Of a DNA stretch of 64,000 bases, positions 8,687-16,886 are shown piece after piece. Each line of letters begins with the position of its first letter. The stretch's first letter is position 1. Made by a program: the position numbers and the translations under genes. This DNA is from Ruminococcus flavefaciens ND2009 (GTDB lineage: Bacteria > Bacillota > Clostridia > Oscillospirales > Ruminococcaceae), in contig NZ_JHXI01000010.1 of the NCBI RefSeq assembly GCF_000621785.1, positions 124,001-188,000 on the forward strand, written 5' to 3'. Under the pieces are notes generated by a model. That model did not search any database and was not told the DNA's origin. It saw only the letters and a program-made list of their open reading frames with translations.

Positions 8687-10228
8687 TTATGAAACTATGG
8701 GTATCAGCAGCATACCGCCCTTTTCCAGCCGCTCTCCTGCAAGGTCGTTTTCCTCAATAATGGCGTCCACGCTGGTGCTGTACCGCTTGGCGATGTCCCA
8801 GACATCCTCGTTCTCGATGCCGAAATAGAGCTTGATAGCGTAGTCGCCGTCACGCTCCTTCCTTGCGGAAGCGTCCACGGTTATATCCGTGACCGCCCTT
8901 ATGGAGTCGGAGCTGTACACCGACAGCTTCACGCCTATATCCGCCTTTGCGGTGAGGACTCCCTCGGGTGAGATGTCATAGGTGGTCTCCCTCACCTTTA
9001 CCTCCGCTGACACCGATGAGCCGCTTATATCGTCGGGGAGGGCGATGGTCTCCTCGAAAGCCTCGTCACGGTCGGGCATAACTATCATGCCGTTCCTGTC
9101 CTTCGCCGCCATGGAGTAAGCCAGCATTCCGCTGATGACCACAGACCGTCCGTCGCTGCCGATACGGGTGTTGATGTTCTTCGCGCTGCTCCACATGGCA
9201 AAGACCGTCTGTGGAACAGCCTCTCCCTCCGCAAGTCTTGCACTGTGGCGGAAGCTCTCGTCGTAGACCGCAGGTATCTGCTCTGCTCTTATCTCCGATA
9301 TTTCAACATCGCAGGGGTAGACTGTTGAAAAAGCGTCCTCAGCTATCATCACAGCGGCAGTTTTTACAGCGCGGCAGCACAGCCGGAGCTCCGTTTCGCA
9401 CCTGACCATGCGGTTATTGCCCTCCTTGTCGGATACGGAAGCCGCGTCGCAGCTCACCACCTCAGCGGTAACGGTGCAGCCGAAGCTGTCGTCCAGTCCC
9501 TCCACGTCGATTATCTGGCTGTATCCAAGAGAAAAGCTCATGGTCTCAACGGTCCCGCCGCCTTTGTAGAGCAGCTCCACATCAGCCTCGCCCCTTGCAA
9601 GGAGCTTCCCCGATATGAGCTTCACCTCACAGTCCGAGGCGGTACAGCTGCACCGCAGTATCCCAGAAATATCGGGCTGTGCCGCAGAGAGCTCCACCTC
9701 CTCCTCGATACGCACATTTTTCTCCGCACTGAGCCTGCCTGCGGCAAATTCAACAGTCCGCCGCTTCAGCTGTATATTCATGCCCTCGGCGTCGGAGACC
9801 ACCTGCTGCTCCTGCTGACCTGTCACGCGTATCTTTACGGAGACCGCTCCCCTCAGGTCAAGGCGGCGGCTGTTTACGGCGCGGAAGTTCACATGGTCGG
9901 TCTTGGGTGCCAGTCTGACCTGAGGCGACACGGGGCTCCGACCCAGCTCCACTGTCCCGGTGAAGCTCCTGTGCTGGTCCACAGACTGTACCTCGCTTCC
10001 CTCCTCGCCGCAGTAGAGGATATGTATGTCACACCTAAGCTCATAGGTGAGCCTGTCGCCGCTTACGGACCAGTCTGTGATGACGGGGATAGTCTCGCAG
10101 CGTATCAGGCGGAAGATGTCGGGACAGTAATCGGGGAGAATATAATCCAGTTCCACGGGCTGCTCCTGAACGCCGTCAAATATGACCTCGGCGGCAGGAA
10201 CAGTCTCTCTGTTGAGTTTTAATTCCAT
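8687..10228 (-). CDS. sipL: SipL-like SPOCS (DUF3794)/LysM spore coat protein
   Basis: The 513-residue protein has repeated DUF3794 (SPOCS) domains over most of its length and a C-terminal LysM-type segment (about 463-513, ending LEKGGMLLIPIVS). This is the layout and length of Clostridioides difficile SipL, which binds SpoIVA through its LysM domain and is needed to encase the spore in coat. The adjacency to spoIVA, 13 bp downstream in the same operon, supports that assignment. It starts at an ATG behind AAGGAGG. A possible sigma-E promoter lies upstream at 10262-10290. Other clostridial DUF3794-LysM proteins exist, so the symbol is an inference. Confidence 0.82.
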   Translation of the reverse strand: MELKLNRETVPAAEVIFDGVQEQPVELDYILPDYCPDIFRLIRCETIPVITDWSVSGDRLTYELRCDIHILYCGEEGSEVQSVDQHRSFTGTVELGRSPVSPQVRLAPKTDHVNFRAVNSRRLDLRGAVSVKIRVTGQQEQQVVSDAEGMNIQLKRRTVEFAAGRLSAEKNVRIEEEVELSAAQPDISGILRCSCTASDCEVKLISGKLLARGEADVELLYKGGGTVETMSFSLGYSQIIDVEGLDDSFGCTVTAEVVSCDAASVSDKEGNNRMVRCETELRLCCRAVKTAAVMIAEDAFSTVYPCDVEISEIRAEQIPAVYDESFRHSARLAEGEAVPQTVFAMWSSAKNINTRIGSDGRSVVISGMLAYSMAAKDRNGMIVMPDRDEAFEETIALPDDISGSSVSAEVKVRETTYDISPEGVLTAKADIGVKLSVYSSDSIRAVTDITVDASARKERDGDYAIKLYFGIENEDVWDIAKRYSTSVDAIIEENDLAGERLEKGGMLLIPIVS

Positions 10229-10261
10229 AATGGGGGACCTCCTTGAAGTTTGCTTTGTGTA

Positions 10262-10290
10262 ATTATATTCGCGGGAGAGCTCCGTTATTC
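10262..10290 (-). promoter_or_regulatory. Candidate sigma-E (mother-cell) promoter of sipL-spoIVA
   Basis: On the minus strand GAATAAC (10284-10290) and AATATAAT (10262-10269) are separated by 14 bp. They resemble the sigma-E pattern (about KMATATT, 14-15 bp, CATACAMT), with 6 of 8 matches in the -10. The Bacillus spoIVA gene is sigma-E dependent, which fits. Confidence 0.4.
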
Positions 10291-10299
10291 CTGTCCGTA

Positions 10300-10328
10300 T
10301 TGACTTATGCGCCGTTCTGTGCTATAAT
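10300..10328 (+). promoter_or_regulatory. Sigma-A promoter of the gene at 10364
   Basis: TTGACT (10300-10305), a 17-bp spacer and a perfect TATAAT (10323-10328), divergent from the sipL promoter. Confidence 0.8.
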
Positions 10329-10363
10329 CCGGGTAAAGGCCCATGTACGAAAGGAGATTTTTT

Positions 10364-10930
10364 ATGAGCGGACAGCAATTCTGGGGTTACAAAGGATATA
10401 TTCAGAAAAACGGCGGCGAGATACTGTATGACGCCGGCTCCTGCTGCATTGCCCATTACAGCTATCCCGAGGACACAAGATACTTTGTGCGGTGTGAATT
10501 CCCCGTAAAAACAGGTCTGAACGAGACAAGCAGCCCCGAGATATGGACAAGCAGAGAGTCTGAGGCAAAATACCTGCTGGACAATCCCGACAAGGTGGTG
10601 GACTGGCTCCGCAGACGCATAAAAGCAGACCCGAAGTTCAGCCGCTATGTGGATCAGCCTGTGATAGAGATGGATCACCGCCTGCCAAATTACGGCGGAA
10701 ACCCTCAGCTCCTGGCGAAAACTCCTCAATATATCATCTTCCGGTGCCACTGGGCTGCCAGAGAGAAATACGAACTGGCAGCAGAATGTAACCCACGCGG
10801 CAGCCATGACTCCACACCGATGTGGGCAGTGAACCTGTCAAAAAAAGAGGCGGACGCTCTTCTCGCCCACCCCGAAAGGATCGCGCCCTTTTTTCATGCT
10901 ATGCAGGCTAAATACCCATACGGTGACTGA
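10364..10930 (+). CDS. Hypothetical soluble protein, 188 residues
   Basis: I do not recognise this protein. The frame has an ATG at 10343, but the ribosome binding site AAAGGAGA lies inside that extension, so the start is the ATG at 10364 (MSGQQFWGYKGYIQKNGG). There is no signal peptide or membrane segment. The sequence is rich in aromatic residues in its first half and contains a short helical C-terminal part (SKKEADALLAHPERIAPFFH). It has its own strong promoter and stands alone between divergent sipL and the Nudix gene, so context gives no hint of its role. Codon use matches the neighbours, and the ribosome binding site and promoter make it a real gene. Confidence 0.7.
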   Translation: MSGQQFWGYKGYIQKNGGEILYDAGSCCIAHYSYPEDTRYFVRCEFPVKTGLNETSSPEIWTSRESEAKYLLDNPDKVVDWLRRRIKADPKFSRYVDQPVIEMDHRLPNYGGNPQLLAKTPQYIIFRCHWAAREKYELAAECNPRGSHDSTPMWAVNLSKKEADALLAHPERIAPFFHAMQAKYPYGD

Positions 10931-10995
10931 TATTGCATAACCGCGGGCTGTTTCGCGGCTTAAATGAAAAAAACAGCAGTTTATTTCCGCGCCAC

Positions 10996-11024
10996 TTGCT
11001 ATTTTTGTGATAATATGCTATAAT
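10996..11024 (+). promoter_or_regulatory. Promoter of the Nudix hydrolase gene
   Basis: TTGCTA (10996-11001), a 17-bp spacer and a perfect TATAAT (11019-11024). The leader to the start codon is about 90 bases and shows no clear riboswitch. Confidence 0.7.
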
Positions 11025-11120
11025 ATTTATGAACAACATAAATAAGCAGCACCTCACAGCCGCAGAAGCAGGGTGTCATGCTTATATTCTGCCCGTTTTC
11101 CGGGCAAGAAAGGATAGTCT

Positions 11121-11534
11121 ATGCTTCACGAGAAATCATGCGGCGCCATTGTCTACAGGAAATACCACGGCAATACGGAAATTCTGCTGATAAAGCATAT
11201 CAACAGCGGTCACTGGTCCTTTCCCAAGGGTCATGTTGAAAAGGGTGAGACCGAGGTGGAGACTGCTCGTCGTGAAATAATGGAGGAGACCTCCATTGAC
11301 GTTATTATTGATCCGACATTCAGAGAAACTGTTACCTATTCACCGAAAAAGGACACAGTAAAAGTCGTAGTTTACTTCCTTGCGAAGGCGAAGAATGTGG
11401 ATTTTTCGCCTCAGGAAGGAGAGATCGCCGAGATACGCTGGGTGGATATCTCCTATGCCTCAAATATCCTGTCATACGAAAATGACAGGACCATAGTCGC
11501 CAAGGCAAAAAGCGCTATCAAGGAAACACATTAG
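11121..11534 (+). CDS. Nudix hydrolase, probable asymmetric Ap4A hydrolase type
   Basis: A 137-residue single-domain Nudix protein. The Nudix box lies at 37-59 (GHVEKGETEVETARREIMEE and onward), with the conserved Glu residues that bind Mg2+. The final Gly of the signature is replaced by Ser58. The opening MLHEKSCGAIVYRK and the SFPKGH motif are typical of bis(5'-nucleosyl)-tetraphosphatases, which clear Ap4A and similar alarmone-like dinucleotides in the cytoplasm. A role as another nucleotide-sanitising Nudix enzyme cannot be excluded. It is a single-gene unit with its own promoter and a terminator 5 bp after the stop codon. Confidence 0.85.
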   Translation: MLHEKSCGAIVYRKYHGNTEILLIKHINSGHWSFPKGHVEKGETEVETARREIMEETSIDVIIDPTFRETVTYSPKKDTVKVVVYFLAKAKNVDFSPQEGEIAEIRWVDISYASNILSYENDRTIVAKAKSAIKETH

Positions 11535-11539
11535 GCAGC

Positions 11540-11570
11540 AAAAAAGGAGACCTTTAAGGTCTCCTTTTTT
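11540..11570. terminator. Bidirectional terminator after the Nudix gene
   Basis: A 13-bp stem, AAAAAAGGAGACC / GGTCTCCTTTTTT, with a 5-nt loop. It can serve the Nudix gene (+) and the DUF4317 gene (-). Confidence 0.85.
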
Positions 11571-11584
11571 ATTTGCTTATGCAG

Positions 11585-11606
11585 GACGCCAGTGGGCGTC
11601 TTTTTT
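11585..11606 (+). terminator. Second hairpin with T-run
   Basis: GACGCC / GGCGTC with loop AGTG, followed by TTTTTT. This is a backup terminator for the Nudix gene reading towards the convergent DUF4317 gene. Confidence 0.6.
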
Positions 11607-11615
11607 ATTATCGCC

Positions 11616-12743
11616 TCACAGAGTAACGGGAAGTCCGTTTATCTCTATGGTGGGATCGTCGATGTCGATGAGGAGGCAGCGTCTGCCGTCCACCACGCTG
11701 GTGCGCACCTTGTCAGCCGCCGAGGGCTTGATGTTCACGGTAATGCCCGGAGAGGTCAGAACGGTCTTGTTCTCCACAAGGTTAGCCGCAGTAAGGGGAG
11801 CTGTTCCGCAGACTTTCTCGTACACAGGCTCAACCATGCTCACTCTCTCCTCGGGAAGTCCCACATCAACGAGTATATCCTTGAGCTTGGCGTTGTCGAT
11901 GACCACCCTGTCGGTCTCGTCCTTGCTGTCATCCACAACCTCCTGTATCTTCTCGTTGACGGTCTTGATGAGCATATAGTCAAGGTCCTCGCCCACAACG
12001 TTCTTGAGAATGCTCTGGAAGCTGCTCTTCTCGCTCTCTGCGGACATTACAAAAGTGCATCCCAGCACGTTCTCGACTACTGAGACGTTGGGAGACTTCA
12101 CGTTCTTGGTGTAGTACATCACATGATTGATGTCGGAGCTCCTGTTGCTGAAAACAGGATACAAGAAGCCGTCCGAGGGAGCCTTGCTGATGATGAGCTC
12201 AGTGTTCATCTTCTTGGTTATCTCGTTGCCCACGCTGTCAAAGATAAAGCCGTCCTTGCTGGTGTTCACAGGGCAGATGGCTGTGAGGATATAGCGGTAT
12301 ATCTCGTCCTCACCGTCGGCGAACTCGTCGTTCTTGTCCTTCTTGCGGACAGTATAGGTACAATAGGAGGTTATTACCGCAAAGGGACCCGTATAGGCGA
12401 TATTGTTGGCGATGTGGTTGAGGAAGTCCTCACAGGCTGCATCGTCCTTGAGCTCGGAGGTGAGGAGGGTATAGAGGATATTCTGGGGCTGTCCCTCGTC
12501 ATAAGCCTCGTTGGGGAACTCATACTCCACAAAAGCCTTGCCCACGTTGGTGTTCAGCACCTTTTTCAGGGTCTCGTCATAGACGTCGTGCTCCTCAACG
12601 GGCATTGTAAGACAGGAGCTGACATTGTGGTAGCGGAGGTTCTTGTCTGCGTCGATGAAGGCGGTAAGCACCCTCTCCATGATGAAAAATCCGCTCTTGT
12701 CGGAGAAATTCTTCTTTATCTCTGCTGTTTCCTTTTTATTCAT
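11616..12743 (-). CDS. DUF4317 family protein
   Basis: A 375-residue soluble protein of the DUF4317 family, common in Clostridia and without known function. It begins MNKKETAEIKKNFSDKSGFF and ends in a short beta-rich tail (LLIDIDDPTIEINGLPVTL). No signal peptide, membrane helix or catalytic motif is visible. The start ATG has AAAGGAAG upstream. It stands as its own unit between the terminator-like hairpin at 12769-12802 and the terminators at 11540-11606. Confidence 0.75.
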   Translation of the reverse strand: MNKKETAEIKKNFSDKSGFFIMERVLTAFIDADKNLRYHNVSSCLTMPVEEHDVYDETLKKVLNTNVGKAFVEYEFPNEAYDEGQPQNILYTLLTSELKDDAACEDFLNHIANNIAYTGPFAVITSYCTYTVRKKDKNDEFADGEDEIYRYILTAICPVNTSKDGFIFDSVGNEITKKMNTELIISKAPSDGFLYPVFSNRSSDINHVMYYTKNVKSPNVSVVENVLGCTFVMSAESEKSSFQSILKNVVGEDLDYMLIKTVNEKIQEVVDDSKDETDRVVIDNAKLKDILVDVGLPEERVSMVEPVYEKVCGTAPLTAANLVENKTVLTSPGITVNIKPSAADKVRTSVVDGRRCLLIDIDDPTIEINGLPVTL

Positions 12744-12768
12744 TATGTACTTCCTTTCTCAGAAACAT

Positions 12769-12802
12769 ACGGAGCTGCCGCACTTAAGCGCCGCAGCTCC
12801 GT
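12769..12802. terminator. Imperfect long hairpin after the cohesin-like lipoprotein gene
   Basis: ACGGAGCTGC (12769-12778) pairs with GCAGCTCCGT (12793-12802), with partial pairing continuing inward. It lies 6 bp past the lipoprotein stop codon, lacks a good T-run, and is probably a terminator or mRNA 3'-end structure. Confidence 0.45.
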
Positions 12803-12807
12803 AAAGA

Positions 12808-13512
12808 TCATCTTATGGTTATACTTCCGTTCTGGAAATGCTCAAAGGCATACTTCTCAAAGGGAGGATCATTGCTGGCATTACGGAACATATCCGAATC
12901 CTTGTAATAGAAGCCCAGATCGTAAACCGTTCCCGGCTGTGCGTCATCGGGCACCTTTAAGTAGAAGGTAGCTATATCTCCGTCGCCGCCTGCGTTGTCC
13001 ACAAACATGGTGGTGAAGAAGATCGAATACTTCTTCTCCCTTACCAGCTCGGGGTCCAGGTTCTTCTGCCAGTCCATGGCTATGAAGCCCGAATTCTTGC
13101 TTATAGCCTCACCGGGAGTATAGGAAGCCGTAAGATCCTCGGGGTTGTCTATCTTGCACTCCAGTACATCGGGATATGTGATATGGATACCGCACATTGT
13201 CCACTGGTTGGCGGCTCCTGTGACCGAGACCGTTACCTCAGCCATTTCACCGGGCTTTGCCGAAGTATCGCTGAGCTTTATGACAGGACCGCTGGATAGC
13301 GACTCTACGTCCTTGTACCTTATGTGCATGAGCTCCATGCTCTCGGACATCTCGTCACCGTCATCGGCGGTGGTCGTCTCCCCTGCTGATGCCGAAGCCG
13401 CAGTTGTGCTCCCGGGAGCAGAGGTGCTGCTGCCCTTCTTGCTGCTGCACCCTGCGAATACTGCCGCAGAAGCCGTCATTGCAAGGAGCACGGCTAATAT
13501 CTTACGCTTCAT
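12808..13512 (-). CDS. Lipoprotein with a cohesin-like domain
   Basis: A 234-residue predicted lipoprotein. Its signal peptide ends in the lipobox VFAGC (Cys22). A Ser/Thr/Ala/Gly-rich linker (23-60) is followed by one domain (about 75-234) that reads like a cohesin: a first strand PVIKLSDTSAKPGEMAEVTV, a GIHITYP strand, a central SIFFTTMFVDNA-type strand, a KVPDDAQPGTVYDL turn and a final GSITIR strand. Cohesins bind dockerins of cellulosomal enzymes. A lipid anchor would place this one on the outer face of the membrane. The assignment rests on pattern only. Its start overlaps the stop of the Clp gene by 11 bases and has its own GGAGG, so the two are probably translated together. Confidence 0.7.
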   Translation of the reverse strand: MKRKILAVLLAMTASAAVFAGCSSKKGSSTSAPGSTTAASASAGETTTADDGDEMSESMELMHIRYKDVESLSSGPVIKLSDTSAKPGEMAEVTVSVTGAANQWTMCGIHITYPDVLECKIDNPEDLTASYTPGEAISKNSGFIAMDWQKNLDPELVREKKYSIFFTTMFVDNAGGDGDIATFYLKVPDDAQPGTVYDLGFYYKDSDMFRNASNDPPFEKYAFEHFQNGSITIR

Positions 13513-15856
13513 TTACGGAAGCCTCCTTACTGCCTGTAACTACGATCTTATCGCCGTCAGCGGAAATGCTTATCCTGCTGATCTCAGAGCCCCGCTCAAG
13601 TATCATCTCAGCTACCTGATCCTCTACCTCGTCGCGGATAACTCTGCGTATATCTCTTGCGCCGTAGGGCTTGCCGAAGGACTTTTCTGCGATGAGCTCA
13701 AGAGCCTCTCTTGTGTAGTCCACGGTAATATCCTTCTCGGCAAGGGGCTCCTTCATCTCGTCGATCATGAGAGCGGCGATGTCAGCGAAGTTCTCCTTTG
13801 TGAGATCCCTGAACACAACTATCTCGTCGATACGGCTGATGAACTCGGGACGGAGGAACTCCCTCAGACCCTTGAGAGCCTTGTCTCTTGAAATTTCATT
13901 CTCTGTGCGGTTGAAGCCCACACCTATGCTCTTGTCTGTAGAGCCTGCATTTGAGGTCATACAGATGATGGTATTAGCGAAGTTTACGGTTCTGCCGTGG
14001 GCGTCGTCAACCTTGCCCTCGTCCAGTATCTGCATAAGGATATTCATAACGTCGGGGTGAGCCTTCTCGATCTCGTCAAAGAGGATAACGGAGTAGGGCT
14101 TTCTGCGCACCTTTTCGGTGAGCTGTCCCGCCTCGTCATAGCCCACGTATCCGGGAGGCGAACCGATCATTCTCGCAACGGAGTGCTTCTCCATATACTC
14201 GGTCATATCCAGTCTGATAAGGGGATCGGGAGAGTCAAAGAGCTCCTCAGCCAGCGACTTTACCAGCTCTGTCTTGCCCACGCCCGTAGGACCTACGAAC
14301 ACGAATGAAGCAGGTCTGCGGCGCTTGCTGAGCTGTACCCTTGTGCGCTTGATAGCCTTTGTGAGCACCTCAACAGCCTCGTCCTGACCGATGACTCTCT
14401 TTTTGAGAGCACCCTCAAGCCTTGAGATCTTCAGGAACTCGTTCTCAGCGATCTTAGCCGCAGGGATACCCGTCCAGCGCTCAATGACCTTGGTCACATC
14501 TGACTCCTCAACATTTACGCCCTCAGCCTTCTCCCTGAGCTCTGCTTCCGTCTCGCGGATATGGATGAGCTTGCCCTTGACCTCTGCAAGAGCCTGATAG
14601 TCTATCTCATCCTGCTCGGATATGGACTTTTCCATGTCCTCCAGGACCTTTATCTCCTTCTTGAGCTTTTCGTACTCGCCTATTTCGGGAGAGCGTATGC
14701 AGGCATATGCGCAGCTTTCGTCCATAAGGTCTATCGCCTTATCGGGCAGGAAGCGGTCTGTGATGTATCTCTCTGAGAGAACAGCGCATACTCTCACAAG
14801 GTAATCGGAGATATGGACCTTGTGGAAATCCTCGTAATACTTCTTTATGCCCACGAGAACGTTGACTGTGTCCTCGATAGTGGGCTCGTTTACTGTAACT
14901 GGCTGGAAACGGCGCTCAAGAGCCGAATCCTTTTCGATAAACTTGCGGTACTCGCCGAAGGTGGTGGCGCCGATGACCTGGACCTCGCCTCTTGAAAGAG
15001 CAGGCTTCAGGATATTTGCGGCGTTCATTGAGCCCTCAGAATCTCCTGCGCCGACGAGATTGTGTACCTCGTCGATAAAGAGGATTATATTTCCCTCACG
15101 CTTTACCTCGTCAACAAGTCCCTTCACACGGCTCTCGAACTGTCCGCGGAACTGAGTTCCCGCAACGAGAGCGGTAAGGTCAAGGAGGTATACCTTCTTA
15201 TCCGCAAGGTTGAAGGGCACATTTCCCTCGTTAATGCGGAGAGCGATACCCTCTGCGATAGCGGTCTTGCCGACACCCGGCTCGCCTATGAGGCAGGGGT
15301 TGTTCTTGGTACGCCTTGAAAGTATCTGTATAACTCTTGCTATCTCGTTGTCTCTGCCGATGATATTGTCCAGCTTGCCGTCAGCAGCCTTCTGTGAAAG
15401 GTTGGTGCAGTAGCTTCCGAGGAATTTGGGCTCTCTCGGCTTTTTCTCCTTATTGCGTCCGAAAAAGCCTTTCTTTTCCTTGCTGTCGGACTGCTTGTCA
15501 TCGGAACGTCCGCCGCCGAAGAGGCTTCTCGGGTCAAAGCCGCTCTCATCGGGCTTATCTCCGCCCTCTGCGTCATCGCCGCTGTTTCCGCCGAACATAT
15601 TGGTGATAAAGTCGGGAAGGACTCCCGAGCCGCCCATTTCAAAGCTGTCACCGTCGAGCATACCCATCATCTGGTCGGAGAGCTGGTCAAGCTCCTCGTC
15701 GGTGATCCCCAGCTTATCCATATATTCCTTTATCTGCGGGATATTCTGTGCCCTTGCACATGAAAGGCACAGACCCTCGTTTTTCTTTTCGTTGCCCTGA
15801 ACAGAGGTGATGAACACCACCGCAGGTCTTTTTTTGCATTTACTGCACATTATCAT
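13502..15856 (-). CDS. ClpE/ClpC-type AAA+ unfoldase with N-terminal zinc finger
   Basis: 784 residues. The N-terminus has a four-cysteine zinc finger (CSKC at 4-7, CLSC at 30-33) like ClpE and McsA, instead of the double Clp-N repeat. A low-complexity linker (about 90-140) leads to AAA domain 1 (Walker A GEPGVGKT 191-198, FIDEVHN), a short coiled middle domain and AAA domain 2 (GPTGVGKTE near 520-528, FDEIEKAHP). The segment IGVGFNR resembles the ClpP-docking loop (hydrophobic-Gly-Phe). It would unfold damaged proteins for ClpP in the cytoplasm. It starts at the first ATG, nine bases after GGAGG. It lies between cvpA and the cohesin-like lipoprotein gene, which it overlaps. Confidence 0.88.
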   Translation of the reverse strand: MIMCSKCKKRPAVVFITSVQGNEKKNEGLCLSCARAQNIPQIKEYMDKLGITDEELDQLSDQMMGMLDGDSFEMGGSGVLPDFITNMFGGNSGDDAEGGDKPDESGFDPRSLFGGGRSDDKQSDSKEKKGFFGRNKEKKPREPKFLGSYCTNLSQKAADGKLDNIIGRDNEIARVIQILSRRTKNNPCLIGEPGVGKTAIAEGIALRINEGNVPFNLADKKVYLLDLTALVAGTQFRGQFESRVKGLVDEVKREGNIILFIDEVHNLVGAGDSEGSMNAANILKPALSRGEVQVIGATTFGEYRKFIEKDSALERRFQPVTVNEPTIEDTVNVLVGIKKYYEDFHKVHISDYLVRVCAVLSERYITDRFLPDKAIDLMDESCAYACIRSPEIGEYEKLKKEIKVLEDMEKSISEQDEIDYQALAEVKGKLIHIRETEAELREKAEGVNVEESDVTKVIERWTGIPAAKIAENEFLKISRLEGALKKRVIGQDEAVEVLTKAIKRTRVQLSKRRRPASFVFVGPTGVGKTELVKSLAEELFDSPDPLIRLDMTEYMEKHSVARMIGSPPGYVGYDEAGQLTEKVRRKPYSVILFDEIEKAHPDVMNILMQILDEGKVDDAHGRTVNFANTIICMTSNAGSTDKSIGVGFNRTENEISRDKALKGLREFLRPEFISRIDEIVVFRDLTKENFADIAALMIDEMKEPLAEKDITVDYTREALELIAEKSFGKPYGARDIRRVIRDEVEDQVAEMILERGSEISRISISADGDKIVVTGSKEASVNEA

Positions 15857-15925
15857 CAGGCAGTTCCTCCTGTAGTAATTTCTATGCGCCTGCTCCGCAT
15901 ACCGCGGGCGCTTTTTTCAGGCAGT

Positions 15926-16822
15926 TTACAGATCCTTTACGAAGTTGTAAACATACTTGAAGATAAAGGTCTTGTCGATCGCATCGTGATTGAAGAACAG
16001 CATCTTGTTGCTGCCGAAGACCACGTTTATGCGGACAATGACCGCTATCAGGAACACTATCACAGCGCCCTTGAACAGACCGATAAGTCCGCTGAGGGCA
16101 TGGGTAACGATACTGGGTTCCATTTTGTCGTTTTTGCCCACCGAGCTGGATATAGCAATGGTCAGCACCAGGAATACGGCAAGCATGACCACAAGGGTGA
16201 TGAGCTTAACGATAGAAGTATATGGTTCTCTGAGGTAGTTGTCAACGATGAACTCCGCAGGCTGACGTGTACTTTCAGTCTCGCTCATGAGCTGCATAAA
16301 TCCGTAGAAATCGCGTGGTCTGCTTTTGATCTCCTCAGCTGCATACTCGGCAGAATACTCATTGAGATGCTTGGAAACGAAGCTGCTTATGATGTTTGCA
16401 TAGCCCTCATGGAGCTTGTTGTTGAAAGCAGCCTCCTCGTCCACTGTCCTGCCGTTGATATTATTGACATACTTATAGATCTCGTGATCCACGTCAACTC
16501 CCGTATCGCAGATAGTCTTGAGCTTTTCGCGGTCCACTCTTATACTGTAGCCCAGTGACTCCAGGTATTTTGCCAGCTCCTCGTTGAAGTTGCCTCCCTC
16601 AAGGGTCTGATCCATCTTTTTAACAATACTCTCTCTGATCGAATTCTTATAAAGTGAGCTGCTTATTGAAGAGCTCAGGGAAAGTGCTATTATCATGGCT
16701 AAAACATAGCCTATCGCTGATATTGCTGCCTTGTAGAAGCCTCTTTTGATCGTAATGAACATACAGATGAGTATAGCTGCAACAGCAACAACATCATAAA
16801 ACCACCAGAATTGTACTCCCAT
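15926..16822 (-). CDS. CvpA family membrane protein
   Basis: A 298-residue protein with two N-terminal membrane helices (about 8-25 and 30-52), a soluble charged region of about 140 residues, and two C-terminal helices (about 203-226 and 243-268). The order and the FKGAVIVFLIAVIVR segment match the CvpA (colicin V production) family, whose exact role in Gram-positive bacteria is uncertain. The only visible ribosome binding site, GGGAGG at 16853-16858, is about 30 bases from the ATG, with a small hairpin in between. It is in the same direction as the DUF5711 gene upstream and the Clp gene downstream. Confidence 0.8.
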   Translation of the reverse strand: MGVQFWWFYDVVAVAAILICMFITIKRGFYKAAISAIGYVLAMIIALSLSSSISSSLYKNSIRESIVKKMDQTLEGGNFNEELAKYLESLGYSIRVDREKLKTICDTGVDVDHEIYKYVNNINGRTVDEEAAFNNKLHEGYANIISSFVSKHLNEYSAEYAAEEIKSRPRDFYGFMQLMSETESTRQPAEFIVDNYLREPYTSIVKLITLVVMLAVFLVLTIAISSSVGKNDKMEPSIVTHALSGLIGLFKGAVIVFLIAVIVRINVVFGSNKMLFFNHDAIDKTFIFKYVYNFVKDL

Positions 16823-16829
16823 AAAATAC

Positions 16830-16858
16830 GCGTCATTTGTCAGGTGACGCTGCCTCCC
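16830..16858 (-). promoter_or_regulatory. Hairpin between ribosome binding site and start of cvpA
   Basis: On the minus strand GGGAGGCA (16851-16858) is followed by GCGTCA (16845-16850), a 9-nt loop and TGACGC (16830-16835), then GTATTTT and the ATG. Folding the 6-bp stem would remove 21 bases and bring the ribosome binding site to a normal distance from the start codon. Confidence 0.4.
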
Positions 16859-16886
16859 TTCGATTGATTGATAAATGCATCAAAAG

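Noticed and set aside
7909..8760. 283-codon reading frame on the plus strand opposite spoIVA
   Set aside because: Antisense shadow of a clear SpoIVA gene; no ribosome binding site and a composition typical of reverse-frame reading.
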